Part shown: piece by piece, positions 9,021 to 17,960 of the stretch
Numbering within the stretch: position 1 is the first letter of the stretch
Layout: every line of letters begins with the position of its first letter
From: Roseovarius autotrophicus
GTDB lineage: Bacteria > Pseudomonadota > Alphaproteobacteria > Rhodobacterales > Rhodobacteraceae
NCBI RefSeq assembly: GCF_018069895.1
Contig: NZ_JAGQDH010000001.1
Span: 496,001 to 560,000 of the forward strand
DNA length: 64,000 bases
Direction of reading: 5' to 3'
Translations under genes and position numbers: made by a program
The notes under the pieces: generated by a model
Told to the model about the DNA's origin: nothing
What the model saw: only the letters and a program-made list of their open reading frames with translations
Databases searched by the model: none

Positions 9021-9332
9021 ATGACCAGACCCCTTTTCGCCCTTGTCGGCCCTGCCCTTGCCGGCCCTGCCCTTGCCGCGCTCTGCCTGGCCGCCCCGAT
9101 GGCCGCCGCGCAGCAGCAGCCATATGGCGGCTATAAAACGGCCATTTTCGGCGGCACGAGCAAGGTGATGCCCCCCGCCGATCACGCGGGCCAGTGGTGG
9201 ACGCATCCCTCTGGTTGTGAATATTCGCGCACCGGACGGCCGGGCGAGGTGGTGTGGTATCTCATCATCAACACCGCGCGCCCCGAATGCCCCACCTATA
9301 TCGCCATCCGCGGGGGCCGCGACATCTACTGA
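9021..9332 (+). CDS. Small secreted protein of unknown function
   Basis: 103 residues. The signal peptide (about 1-32) contains a direct repeat [10 protein letters not shown] and ends around AAAQQQ. The mature part, about 70 residues, has two cysteines (in SGCEYS and RPECPT) that could form a disulphide, the aromatic patch GQWWTHP and a C-terminal IAIRGGRDIY. I do not recognise a named domain. It follows the pseudo-protease by 135 bp on the same strand and ends 13 bp before the convergent HD gene. Cell-envelope localisation is inferred from the signal peptide only. Confidence 0.65.
   Translation: MTRPLFALVGPALAGPALAALCLAAPMAAAQQQPYGGYKTAIFGGTSKVMPPADHAGQWWTHPSGCEYSRTGRPGEVVWYLIINTARPECPTYIAIRGGRDIY
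9047..9076 (+). repeat. 15-bp tandem duplication in a signal-peptide coding region
   Basis: CGGCCCTGCCCTTGC occurs twice in direct succession (9047-9061 and 9062-9076), encoding the [10 protein letters not shown] repeat within the hydrophobic core of the signal peptide of the small secreted protein. Confidence 0.85.
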
Positions 9333-9345
9333 TCCCGGCGCGCGT

Positions 9346-9939
9346 TCAGCCCAACTCCGCCATCAAGGTCGCGTGCCGTGCCAGATAGGCCGCGCGCGTC
9401 TCGACCGGCGGGCGCAGGGTCAGCGCCAGCCCCTCGATCATCGCGCGATCGGGCTTGCCAAAGAATCGATCCGCCTCGACCACGGAAAACCCTGCGATTT
9501 CCGTGGCTTCCATCCAGGCGCTGATCTTGTCCGCGCGTTTGATCTGTTTCTTGATCGCCGCCGGAATCACCGCAGGCAGGCCAAAGCGGATGTGAATCGC
9601 TGCGGCAAGCCGCTGATCCAGCGAGTCATAGCCCGGCCCCACCGCATTCTTCACCGGCGAGATCATGTCCCCGATCACATATTCCGGCCCGTCATGCAGC
9701 AGCGCCGCCAGCCGCCATTTCGCGGGCGCGCGCGGCGTCAATCGGGCATAAAGCCGCTCGACCAGCAGCGAATGCTCGGCCACCGAATAGGGAAAATCGC
9801 CCAACGTCTGCCCGTTCCAGCGAGCGACGAAACTGAGTCCGTGCGCAATATCCTCGATCTCGATATCGACAGGGGTCGGGTCAAGCAGGTCGAGCCTGCG
9901 GCCCGAGAGCATCTTTTGCCAGGCGCGGGGTTGCGGCAT
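9346..9939 (-). CDS. HD-domain phosphohydrolase (YfbR-like)
   Basis: 197 residues; start at 9939 with GGAGG upstream. Metal-dependent HD-superfamily hydrolase, most like the 5'-deoxynucleotidase/YfbR group. The metal-ligand series is visible: SVAEHS (His about 55), ALLHDGPEY (His-Asp about 81-82) and RADKISAW (Asp about 138). The substrate is probably a nucleoside monophosphate by family analogy, but this cannot be read from sequence. It is a single gene, convergent with the small secreted protein gene and 163 bp from the aminotransferase gene, with no obvious functional partner. Confidence 0.8.
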   Translation of the reverse strand: MPQPRAWQKMLSGRRLDLLDPTPVDIEIEDIAHGLSFVARWNGQTLGDFPYSVAEHSLLVERLYARLTPRAPAKWRLAALLHDGPEYVIGDMISPVKNAVGPGYDSLDQRLAAAIHIRFGLPAVIPAAIKKQIKRADKISAWMEATEIAGFSVVEADRFFGKPDRAMIEGLALTLRPPVETRAAYLARHATLMAELG

Positions 9940-10085
9940 GGGGCCTCCGGGTCATGCGGTGCCCCTGATTAGAGCATGTCGCATTGGATTGGAAATACCC
10001 GTCTCGGGCTTGGATCCGAACAGGCGCGACGCGCTCTAGCGGGCTTGCGATGGATTTTCAAAGCGCGCGCGCAACCGGGCAGGCC

Positions 10086-10101
10086 GGGGCGCGCGCGCCC
10101 C
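10086..10101 (-). terminator. GC-rich palindrome just after the aminotransferase stop
   Basis: A perfect 16-bp palindrome (GGGGCGCG CGCGCCCC) starts two bases past the stop codon of the minus-strand aminotransferase. No T-tract follows, so the terminator assignment is tentative. Confidence 0.3.
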
Positions 10102-10102
10102 G

Positions 10103-11263
10103 TCACAGGATCGCCCCGATCCGATCAATGGCACGCGCGATATTCTCGGCGGAATTCGCATAGGAAAATCGCAGGAACCCCTCTCCGCCTGCGCCAAAGG
10201 ATGTGCCCGCGATCGTCGCCACCCCCGCCTCGTCGAGAAACCGGTTCTGCGCCTCCATCGCGCTCATCCCCGTGCCCTCAATGTTCGGGAACGCATAGAA
10301 CGCCCCGCCCGGATCGGTGCAGCGCATCCCCGGCAGGCTGTTCAATGCCTTGACGATCAGCCGCCGCCGCGCGTCGAACGCCGCCATCATATCGGCCACC
10401 GCGTCCTGCGGCCCGGTCAGCGCCGCCAGACCCGCATATTGGGCCGCCGCGTTGACGCAGGAATGATCGTTGATGCACAGCCGCGTCGCATGCCCCACCG
10501 CCGCGTCAGGCCAGACCGCATAACCCAGCCGCCAGCCGGTCATGGCATAGGTCTTGGACCAACCGTCGAGGACGATCAGCCGGTCGCGGATCGACGGGTA
10601 TTGCAGCAGGCTCACATGCTCGCGACCGTCATAGAGCATGCGGCTGTAGATCTCGTCGGACAGCACCGCCACATGAGGATGATCGGCGAGACCCGCGACG
10701 AACTTGTCAACCTCTGCGCGCGGCGTGACGCCGCCGGTGGGATTGGCGGGGCTGTTGATGATGATCAGCCGGGTCCGGGGCGTGATCTGCGCCAGCACCG
10801 TTTCGGCGTCGAACGCAAACCCGTTCACTTCCTTCAGCGCCATCGGCACCGGCGTTGCCCCGGAATAGCGAATGACCGATTCGTAGATGGGGAATCCGGG
10901 ATCCGGATACATGATCTCGGCCCCCGCCTGCCCGAACATCAGCACCGCAAAGAACATCGTCGGCTTGCCGCCCGGCACCACAACCACGTTGTCGGGATTG
11001 ACCTCGACACCATGCCTGCGGTGCAGGTCGGCGGCCACCGCCTCGCGCAGCGCCGGAATGCCGTTGGCGGGGGTATAGCCGTGATGCCCGTCGCGCAGCG
11101 CCTTGATGCCCGCCTCGACGATATGCGGCGGGGTCGGGAAATCGGGCTGGCCGATGCCGAGATTGATGATATCGCGCCCCTCCGACGCCAGTGCCTGTGC
11201 GCGCGCAAGCACGGTAAAGGCCGATTCCGTCCCCAGCCGCGCCATTCCATCCGCAAAGATCAT
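10103..11263 (-). CDS. Class I/II pyridoxal-phosphate aminotransferase
   Basis: 386 residues. Start at 11263, with GGGAGGG upstream; an ATG two codons earlier lies too close to this ribosome site. Fold-type I aminotransferase of the aspartate/aromatic group: IINLGIGQPDFPTPPHIVEAG at the N-terminus, NSPANPTGG (the Asn contacting PLP), SDEIY and the Schiff-base lysine in GWSKTYAMTGWRLGY, and a C-terminal arginine in FLRFSYANS that would hold the substrate carboxylate. It transfers an amino group between an amino acid and a 2-oxo acid; the preferred substrate is not determinable. Transcribed divergently from rlmJ with only 54 bp between the starts. Confidence 0.88.
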   Translation of the reverse strand: MIFADGMARLGTESAFTVLARAQALASEGRDIINLGIGQPDFPTPPHIVEAGIKALRDGHHGYTPANGIPALREAVAADLHRRHGVEVNPDNVVVVPGGKPTMFFAVLMFGQAGAEIMYPDPGFPIYESVIRYSGATPVPMALKEVNGFAFDAETVLAQITPRTRLIIINSPANPTGGVTPRAEVDKFVAGLADHPHVAVLSDEIYSRMLYDGREHVSLLQYPSIRDRLIVLDGWSKTYAMTGWRLGYAVWPDAAVGHATRLCINDHSCVNAAAQYAGLAALTGPQDAVADMMAAFDARRRLIVKALNSLPGMRCTDPGGAFYAFPNIEGTGMSAMEAQNRFLDEAGVATIAGTSFGAGGEGFLRFSYANSAENIARAIDRIGAIL

Positions 11264-11317
11264 GCCCATCCCTCCCTGCCATCTTTCCCGGAGCGGCGGC
11301 ACCTGCTACCGGGGATC

Positions 11318-12112
11318 ATGCTCAGCTATCAGCACCATTACCACGCGGGCAACCCCGCCGATGTCCACAAGCACGCGGTGCTTGCGTGGATGCTCGACTA
11401 TCTCACCGCCAAGGACAAGCCGCTCAGCTATATCGAGACCCATGCCGGGCGCGGGCTCTACGATCTGGGCGACCCCGCCGCTCTCAGGACCGGCGAGGCG
11501 GCAGCGGGCATCGCCCGCCTCGAGACGCGCCTGCCCGCGGACCACCCCTATCGCCGGGTTCTCGACAGGACGCGCGCCGCCCATGGCCCCGCCGCCTATC
11601 CCGGCTCGCCGCTCATCGCCGCGCAGTCCCTGCGCGTCTCCGACCGGATCCACCTTGCTGAACTGCACCCCGGCGAGCACGCGCTTCTGCTACGCAACCT
11701 CGCCCCGTTTCACCCGCAGATCCGCCAGCAGGACGGGTTCGGGATGGCCCTCTCGCTCTGCCCGCCCGATCCGCGACGGGGGCTGCTTCTGGCCGACCCG
11801 AGCTACGAGGTGAAGGCCGAATACGACACCATCCCCGCCGCCTTCGCCCGCATCGCGCGCAAGTGGAACGTGGGGGTGCTGGCGTTGTGGTATCCGATCC
11901 TGATCTCCGACATCCACCGCCCCATGCTCGACCGTCTCGGCACCACGTTCCCCGGGGCGCTCTGCCACGAGGTCCGCTTCCCCCCCGTGCGCGAGGGCCA
12001 CCGCATGGTGGGGTCGGGCCTTTTCGTGGTCAACCCGCCCTACGGCCTTGCCGAAGAGACGGCGCGCCTTGGCCGCACCGTCTTTGCCGGGACCGCCCGC
12101 AAGCGCCCCTAG
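11318..12112 (+). CDS. rlmJ: 23S rRNA (adenine(2030)-N6)-methyltransferase
   Basis: 264 residues, starting MLSYQHHYHAGNPADVHKH, which matches the characteristic RlmJ/YhiR N-terminus. SAM-dependent enzyme that methylates A2030 of 23S rRNA. Visible blocks are YIETHAGRGLYDL (SAM-binding motif I), LAELHP, and the catalytic loop DPSYE where the E. coli enzyme has DPPYE, followed by LALWYPI and a C-terminal SGLFVVNPP. The DPSYE variant keeps the Asp, Tyr and Glu. Divergent from the aminotransferase gene and convergent with ettA; the 222 bp beyond its stop (12113-12334) hold no gene or clear terminator that I can see. Confidence 0.93.
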   Translation: MLSYQHHYHAGNPADVHKHAVLAWMLDYLTAKDKPLSYIETHAGRGLYDLGDPAALRTGEAAAGIARLETRLPADHPYRRVLDRTRAAHGPAAYPGSPLIAAQSLRVSDRIHLAELHPGEHALLLRNLAPFHPQIRQQDGFGMALSLCPPDPRRGLLLADPSYEVKAEYDTIPAAFARIARKWNVGVLALWYPILISDIHRPMLDRLGTTFPGALCHEVRFPPVREGHRMVGSGLFVVNPPYGLAEETARLGRTVFAGTARKRP

Positions 12113-12334
12113 CGTTCGCCCCCTGACGCAATATACCCGGTGCAAAGCGGCTGCAAAGTGTCCGTTGATGACCCGCATGGACATTCCCAATTGAGGGATG
12201 AGCCGCGCGGGGGGGCAGGAGGCCAGCGTCAGCGCAAGGCCATTCAACGCCCCTGGCATTCTAGATTCCGCAAACATGGCGCGCCTGCTCAATACCGGGT
12301 AACTTATGTCAGGTGGCGAACACTAGCGCCGCCT

Positions 12335-13990
12335 TTACCTCACGAACTTCTTATACTTCACCCGCTTCGGCTCGAGCGCGTCCGGCCCCAGGCGGCGCTT
12401 CTTGTCTTCTTCATAGGCCGAGAAATCGCCCTCGAACCATTCCACATGCGCCTCGCCCTCGAAGGCCAGAATATGCGTGCAGATGCGGTCGAGGAAAAAG
12501 CGGTCGTGCGAGATGACCACGGCGCAGCCGGCGAAATCCATCAGCGCGTCTTCCAGCGCGCGCAGGGTTTCGACGTCGAGGTCATTGGTCGGCTCGTCAA
12601 GCAGCAGCACGTTGCCGCCCTCTTTCAGCAGGCGCGCCATGTGGACGCGGTTGCGTTCGCCCCCCGACAGCAGCGAGACCTTTTTCTGCTGGTCGCCGCC
12701 CTTGAAATTGAACGCCCCGCAATAGGCGCGGGAATTCATCTGGGCGTCGCCCAGCACGATCACCTCGGCCCCGCCGGAAATCGCCTCCCAGACGTTATCA
12801 TCGGGTTTGAGATCGTCGCGCGACTGATCGACATAGGACAGCTGCACCGTGTCGCCAAATTCGATGGTGCCGGCATCGGGCTGTTCCTGCCCCGTCAGCA
12901 TCTTGAAAAGCGTGGATTTGCCCGCCCCGTTGGGACCGATCACGCCGACAATGCCGCCGGGCGGCAAGGAAAAGGTGAGATCCTCGATCAACAGCTTGTC
13001 GCCCATCGCCTTGCGCAGGCCGTTGACCTCGATCACCTTGTTGCCAAGGCGCTGGCCATTGGGAATGACGATCTGGGCGCGGCCGATACGCTCGCGCTCG
13101 GATTGGCCGGCAAGCTCGTTATAGGCGTTGATCCGGGCCTTTTGCTTGGCCTGCCGCGCCTTGGCGCCCTGGCGCATCCATTCCAGTTCGCGTTCCAGTG
13201 TCTTTTGCTTGGATTTGTCCTCGCGCGCCTCCTGCATCAGGCGCTTGGCCTTTTGCTCCAACCAGGCCGAGTAATTGCCCTCATAGGGGATGCCGCGGCC
13301 GCGGTCCAATTCCAGAATCCAGCTGGTGATATCATCGAGGAAATAGCGGTCGTGGGTGACGATCAGGATCGTGCCCTTGTAGGCGATCAGATGCTGTTGC
13401 AGCCAGGCGATGGTTTCGGCGTCGAGGTGGTTGGTCGGCTCGTCCAGCAACAGCATCTCGGGCGCTTCGAGCAAGAGCTTGCAGAGCGCCACCCGGCGCC
13501 GCTCGCCGCCCGAGAGGGTCGAGACGGCGGCATCATCGGGCGGACAGCGCAGCGCCTCCATCGAAATATCGACCTGACTGTCGAGATCCCAGAGATTCTG
13601 GCTGTCGATCTCGTCCTGCAACTGCGCCATCTCGTCGGCGGTCTCGTCGCTGTAGTTCATCGCCAGTTCGTTGAAGCGGTCGAGCTTGGCCTTTTTCGCG
13701 GCCACGCCCAGCATCACGTTGCCGCGCACATCGAGGTTGTCGTCCAGATGCGGCTCCTGCGGCAGATAGCCCACCTTGGCGCCCTGTGCCGCCCAGGCCT
13801 CGCCGGAGTAGTCCTTGTCCATCCCGGCCATGATCCGCATCAGCGTGGATTTCCCCGAGCCATTGACGCCGACAACGCCGATCTTCACGCCGGGAAGAAA
13901 GTTCAGGTTGATGTTCTCAAAGCATTTCTTGCCGCCCGGATAGGTCTTCGAGACCCCCTGCATGTGATAGACATATTGATAGGCTGCCAT
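12335..13990 (-). CDS. ettA: Energy-dependent translational throttle protein (ABC-F)
   Basis: 551 residues. ABC-F ATPase that binds the ribosomal E site and gates the first peptide bond according to ATP/ADP state. Two nucleotide-binding domains without membrane segments. The first has GVNGSGKS, LSGGE and LLLDEPTNHLD; the second has GPNGAGKS, LSGGERNR and LLLDEPTNDLD. The linker between them (about 245-310) is charged and helical with RQGAKARQAKQKARI, the P-site tRNA-interaction motif of EttA. The arm insertion in domain 1 (about 90-150) is of EttA size. The start at 13990 is preceded by GGAG. Monocistronic, convergent with rlmJ. Confidence 0.95.
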   Translation of the reverse strand: MAAYQYVYHMQGVSKTYPGGKKCFENINLNFLPGVKIGVVGVNGSGKSTLMRIMAGMDKDYSGEAWAAQGAKVGYLPQEPHLDDNLDVRGNVMLGVAAKKAKLDRFNELAMNYSDETADEMAQLQDEIDSQNLWDLDSQVDISMEALRCPPDDAAVSTLSGGERRRVALCKLLLEAPEMLLLDEPTNHLDAETIAWLQQHLIAYKGTILIVTHDRYFLDDITSWILELDRGRGIPYEGNYSAWLEQKAKRLMQEAREDKSKQKTLERELEWMRQGAKARQAKQKARINAYNELAGQSERERIGRAQIVIPNGQRLGNKVIEVNGLRKAMGDKLLIEDLTFSLPPGGIVGVIGPNGAGKSTLFKMLTGQEQPDAGTIEFGDTVQLSYVDQSRDDLKPDDNVWEAISGGAEVIVLGDAQMNSRAYCGAFNFKGGDQQKKVSLLSGGERNRVHMARLLKEGGNVLLLDEPTNDLDVETLRALEDALMDFAGCAVVISHDRFFLDRICTHILAFEGEAHVEWFEGDFSAYEEDKKRRLGPDALEPKRVKYKKFVR

Positions 13991-14061
13991 GATGTGCCGC
14001 TCCGTGAGGGAATTTCGTGATTGATCGCGGTGATAACGGGCGCGGGGCGTGGGGGCAATGG

Positions 14062-15915
14062 TCAGCGCACATGGCCGATCAATCGGGCAGGCCCAGAGCG
14101 CGGCGCGGTGAGGGCGGCCCCGAAAGGTGCGGTATCGGGCAGCGGATCATTGGCGGCCAGCCAGCCGAGCAGCGCCTCAAGCGGCATCGGGCGGGCAAGG
14201 CCGAAGCCCTGGATCACGGGGCAATTGGCGCGACGCAGGATTCCCAGTTGTTCGGGCGTCTCGACCCCTTCGGCGACTACGTCCATCTCCAGCAGGCGGC
14301 ACAACCGGATGATCGCGCGCACGATCACGCGGTTGCGTGGATCATGGTCGAGCCGCGCGATCATCGAGCGGTCCAGCTTGATCGCGTCCACCTCGAAACT
14401 GGCCATGTGAGCAAGCCCCGCATATCCCGTGCCGAAATCGTCCAGCGCCACGCGCACGCCAAGCCGCTTGAAACGCGCGACCACGCCCATGACATCAGCG
14501 CCAGAGCCGTCGAGAATCGTGGTTTCCAACACCTCGATGCAGATCTGTTCAGGCCGCAGGCCCCGCGACTGCAAGGCCCAGTCAAGCAGCCCCGGATAGT
14601 TCACGTCTGCCAGAATCGCCGCAGAGACGTTGATCGACATGACAAGCTGGCCAAAGCCCGCCTCGACCAGCGCCTGCAACGCATCAAGCGCCATCGTCAT
14701 CGACAGGTAATCGATCTCGGCCAGAAGGCCCAAACCGTCCGCCGTCTCCAGAAATGTCGCCGGAGCCAGGATTCCCCGGCGCGGGTGGCGCCAGCGCAGC
14801 AGCGCCTCGCAGCCCTGGATGCGCCCGGAGGCAAGGCAAAGCTGCGGCTGAAGGTGGATCTCGAACTGGTCGCGGGCAACCGCCTCGCGCAGGTCGCGCG
14901 CCAGTTCCTGCCGCTCGCGCTGGTCCCGGCCCATATCGTCGGTATAAAGCACCACGCGCCCGCGCCCGCCCACCTTGGCGGCATAGAGCGCGGCATCGGC
15001 ATGCTGGATCATCTCCTCGCCCGTCACCGCCGGACCCGAGGCGAGGCAGGCCCCGATCGAGGCGCCGATGCGAATACTCTGCTCGCGCCAGACAAGCGGC
15101 GGCTCGAGCGCGCGCAGCACAGCGTCGGCCTGCGCCTGAATCCCCTCCTCGCGATCCGGCACGTCGCTGACCAGAAGGAATTCGTCCCCGCCGGTGCGGC
15201 AGGCCAGATCCCGCGGCCCCGCCACCCGTGCCAGCACCAAGGCGACATGCTCAAGGGTCCGGTCGCCCGCGCCATGACCCAGCGAATCGTTGATTTCCTT
15301 GAACTTGTCGATGTCGATCACCAGCACGCCCAGCGCGCCGCGCGCCATCGCCGCGCGCACCGGCACCGAGCCCAGATGCTCGGCCAGCTTCTTGCGATTG
15401 GCCAGCCCCGTGAGATCGTCATGATGGGCGGCATGGCGCAGATCGACCTGGACCTGACGCAGCGCCAGTTCGGTGCTGACCTGATCGGTCACGTCGCGGC
15501 ATGTGACCACCACCTTTTGCCCCGCCGCGCCCAGATCGAGCATGGCAAAGCTCTGCTGGTTCCAGAAAACGCTGCCATCGCGCCGGATATTGCGCGACAG
15601 CAGGTAACGTCCAAAGATCGACCGGCCAGAATCATAGCGGAACGCGGCAATGCTGGCGGCGGGCGGCCGCGTCTCTGGCGGCAGGATGAAGTCCTGCGGC
15701 TTGTGGCCGCGCATCTGGTCAATCGTCCAGCCATAAAGCCGCTCGCAGGCCGGGTTGACCCATTCGATGCGGCCGGACATGTCCTGCACGGCGATGCCGT
15801 CCTGCGCACCTGCCACGATGCGCCGAAACAGGCCCGGCGCAGCGCATTCCGCATCCTGATTATCAGACGTCCAAGCCACCTGTTGCCCCGGTGCTGTCCA
15901 TTCAAGCACGGACAC
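14062..15915 (-). CDS. PAS-GGDEF-EAL cyclic-di-GMP turnover protein
   Basis: 617 residues from a GTG start at 15915 with a weak ribosome site. Soluble, no membrane segments. A PAS domain (about 25-150; VQDMSGRIEWVNPACERLYG) ends in CRDVTDQ. A diguanylate cyclase domain (about 165-325) follows, with the intact active site RTGGDEFL. An EAL phosphodiesterase domain (about 335-590) has EALLRW, DDFGTGYAGL, AEGVET and a final QGFGLARPM. Both catalytic domains keep their signatures, so the protein could make or degrade c-di-GMP; which predominates cannot be read. The PAS domain suggests control by a small ligand or redox state. It ends 71 bp from ettA on the same strand. Confidence 0.92.
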   Translation of the reverse strand: MSVLEWTAPGQQVAWTSDNQDAECAAPGLFRRIVAGAQDGIAVQDMSGRIEWVNPACERLYGWTIDQMRGHKPQDFILPPETRPPAASIAAFRYDSGRSIFGRYLLSRNIRRDGSVFWNQQSFAMLDLGAAGQKVVVTCRDVTDQVSTELALRQVQVDLRHAAHHDDLTGLANRKKLAEHLGSVPVRAAMARGALGVLVIDIDKFKEINDSLGHGAGDRTLEHVALVLARVAGPRDLACRTGGDEFLLVSDVPDREEGIQAQADAVLRALEPPLVWREQSIRIGASIGACLASGPAVTGEEMIQHADAALYAAKVGGRGRVVLYTDDMGRDQRERQELARDLREAVARDQFEIHLQPQLCLASGRIQGCEALLRWRHPRRGILAPATFLETADGLGLLAEIDYLSMTMALDALQALVEAGFGQLVMSINVSAAILADVNYPGLLDWALQSRGLRPEQICIEVLETTILDGSGADVMGVVARFKRLGVRVALDDFGTGYAGLAHMASFEVDAIKLDRSMIARLDHDPRNRVIVRAIIRLCRLLEMDVVAEGVETPEQLGILRRANCPVIQGFGLARPMPLEALLGWLAANDPLPDTAPFGAALTAPRSGPARLIGHVR

Positions 15916-16071
15916 GCTAGCCCGCGTCGGGTTAACGAAGCGTGCGCGCCTGCGCGGATAACCCCTAAAATCCTAGGTGTTTTTCGCGCCGAGGGCCTCG
16001 CGTGCGTTTGGCCATTGTCGCGCGGCGCCAATGCGGCATACTTGACCTCGACACCGCAACGCGGAGATCCC

Positions 16072-17238
16072 ATGCGCCCTCTCGCGGCATTCCTCGCCCT
16101 TTTGCTGGCGCTCACGCTTGGCGCCTGTGGCGGGGTGCGCAGCCTGCCCCTGCTCGCCGCGCCCGCCGAGCCCGAGTTCTTCTTTGTCAGCAACCGCGCG
16201 ATCGAGCACGACGAGCCGGGCAGGCTGCGCTTCAGCGTGCGGCGCGACGCGGCGATGAGCTTCGGCACGGCCCGGATCGACCTTGGCAATGGCCGCTTGC
16301 GCGGCGCGCGCGCGCATGTGCGCTTTCCCGCCACACCCCTGCCCTTCACCATGCGGGACGGCTGGCCCATAGCCGATCCCGGCCCGGCCCGCGACTACGA
16401 GGCGGCGCGCGCGCAGATGCGTGCCAACCTCGCCGAGGCACTCCGACAGAGCGGCAAGCGCGACATCGTGCTCTATATCCACGGCTTCAACAGCCATTTC
16501 GACGACACGATGGAAACACTTGCCCGGATATGGCGGGTCGCCGGCGAAGACGCGCTGCCGCTCGCCTTCAGCTGGCCTGCGGGCAACCCCGGCGCCTTTG
16601 CCTATTTCAAGGACCGCGAAAGCGGCGAGTTCTCGATTTTTCACCTCAAGGAGACGCTGCGCATCCTCGCCGGGGTGCCGGGACTGAACGATATCCATAT
16701 CGTCGCCCATAGCCGGGGCAGCGATGTGGTCACAAGTGCCCTGCGCGAACTGGTGATCGAGGCGCGCGCGGCCGGGCGCGTCCCGCGCCAGAGCCTGAGG
16801 GTCGGCAATCTGATTCTCGCCGCGCCCGATCTCGATTTCTCGGTGGTGCGTCAGCGGCTGATCGCCGAACGCTTCGGTCCCGCCTTTGACCGTGTCACCG
16901 TCTATATCAACCCCGGCGACAGCACCCTTGGCCTTGCGCAGGTGCTGCTGGCAGGCACGCGCTTTGGCCGTATTTCCTTCGGGCAACTGGGCGAGGCCGA
17001 GCGCGAGATCTTCACGCGCATCCGCAACGTGGACTTCATCAACGTGAGTGCGGTCACGGGGGCCTCCAGCCACAGCTATTTCCGCAACAACCCAGAGGTG
17101 CTGCGCGACATGGCGCAGGTGATCGTGGCCGGGGCCGCGCCCGAAAGCCCCGTGCGCAATCTCGAACCGGAAGAAGGCAACTTCTGGCGTCTGGTGCAGG
17201 CCCGCCCCGCGCCGCGCATCGGCGATCCCGACCGTTGA
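16072..17238 (+). CDS. Alpha/beta hydrolase lipoprotein (DUF900 family)
   Basis: 388 residues; GGAG precedes the start at 16072. The N-terminus is a lipoprotein signal with lipobox LGAC (lipidated Cys about 19). The body is an alpha/beta-hydrolase of the DUF900 group: IVLYIHGFN (oxyanion loop) at about 138, AFSWPAG at about 165, the nucleophile elbow AHSRGSD (Ser about 221), the acid candidate in AAPDLD, and a histidine in SSHSYFRNN near residue 340. Probably a membrane-tethered periplasmic esterase or lipase; the substrate is unknown. It is followed by nadD, whose start lies 47 bp beyond the stop. Confidence 0.85.
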   Translation: MRPLAAFLALLLALTLGACGGVRSLPLLAAPAEPEFFFVSNRAIEHDEPGRLRFSVRRDAAMSFGTARIDLGNGRLRGARAHVRFPATPLPFTMRDGWPIADPGPARDYEAARAQMRANLAEALRQSGKRDIVLYIHGFNSHFDDTMETLARIWRVAGEDALPLAFSWPAGNPGAFAYFKDRESGEFSIFHLKETLRILAGVPGLNDIHIVAHSRGSDVVTSALRELVIEARAAGRVPRQSLRVGNLILAAPDLDFSVVRQRLIAERFGPAFDRVTVYINPGDSTLGLAQVLLAGTRFGRISFGQLGEAEREIFTRIRNVDFINVSAVTGASSHSYFRNNPEVLRDMAQVIVAGAAPESPVRNLEPEEGNFWRLVQARPAPRIGDPDR

Positions 17239-17285
17239 GCGCATTTTCACTTTACACCGCACGGCGCGCTGGCAATGACAGGCGC

Positions 17286-17960
17286 ATGACACACGGCCTG
17301 CCCCTTTCTCGTCCCGGTCAGGTGATCGGCCTTTTGGGCGGCTCGTTCGATCCCCCCCATGCCGGGCATCTGCATATCAGCCACGAGGCGCTGCGCCGCT
17401 TCGGGCTTGATCGTCTGTGGTGGCTCGTCAGCCCCGGCAATCCATTGAAGCGCCACGGCCCCGCGCCCCTGTCCGCGCGAATGGCGGCGGCGCGCGCGCT
17501 GGTGGATCACCCGCGCATTGCCGTCACGGATTTCGAAGCCCATGTCGGCACGCGCTTTACCGCCGAGACGCTGGCGGCGCTGACCAGGATCTGCCCCGGA
17601 CGGCGCTTTGTCTGGCTGATGGGGGCGGACAACCTCGCGCAGCTTCACCGCTGGCAGGACTGGCGCGCGATCATGGAGAGCGTGCCCGTGGGCGTGCTGG
17701 CGCGCCCCGGTCAGCGCATTTCGGCGCGGCGCTCGGTGGCGGCGCGGGTCTATGCCGAGGCCCGGCTTCCCGCCGCGCAGTCCCACGCGCTCGGACGCGC
17801 GCGCTTGCCGGCCTGGTGCTTTGTCAACGTACCCATGATGGACATCTCCTCAAGCGCGCTGCGCGCGCGGGATCACTTCGGAGATTGCGCAAACGTGAGT
17901 GCCCGCACCTGCGGAACCGATTGCGCGGGCGGTGCGGGATTGGCTAGACTCACGCCATGA
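17286..17960 (+). CDS. nadD: Nicotinate-nucleotide adenylyltransferase
   Basis: 224 residues from the ATG at 17286. Transfers AMP from ATP to nicotinate mononucleotide in NAD biosynthesis. The nucleotidyltransferase signature [15 protein letters not shown] is complete, with the GxFxPxHxGH core; LVSPGNPLK and [14 protein letters not shown] follow, and [12 protein letters not shown] is the ISSTxIR-type motif near the C-terminus. About 27 residues after that motif look non-conserved, as if the stop were reached late. It overlaps the start of the carboxypeptidase gene by ATGA. nadK lies about 5 kb away in the same window. Confidence 0.93.
   Translation: MTHGLPLSRPGQVIGLLGGSFDPPHAGHLHISHEALRRFGLDRLWWLVSPGNPLKRHGPAPLSARMAAARALVDHPRIAVTDFEAHVGTRFTAETLAALTRICPGRRFVWLMGADNLAQLHRWQDWRAIMESVPVGVLARPGQRISARRSVAARVYAEARLPAAQSHALGRARLPAWCFVNVPMMDISSSALRARDHFGDCANVSARTCGTDCAGGAGLARLTP

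Noticed and set aside
12113..12334. Possible gene or tRNA between rlmJ and ettA
   Set aside because: No cloverleaf, no coding frame with a ribosome site and only weak inverted repeats were seen in these 222 bp.
14017..16071. Upstream part of a very long plus-strand frame leading into the lipoprotein hydrolase gene
   Set aside because: The real protein begins at 16072 with a ribosome site and a lipoprotein signal; the preceding part is antisense to the GGDEF-EAL gene.
17880..17960. Frameshift at the 3' end of nadD
   Set aside because: The tail after the ISSS motif is unusual but short, and the ATGA coupling to the next gene is a normal arrangement; no better frame exists.
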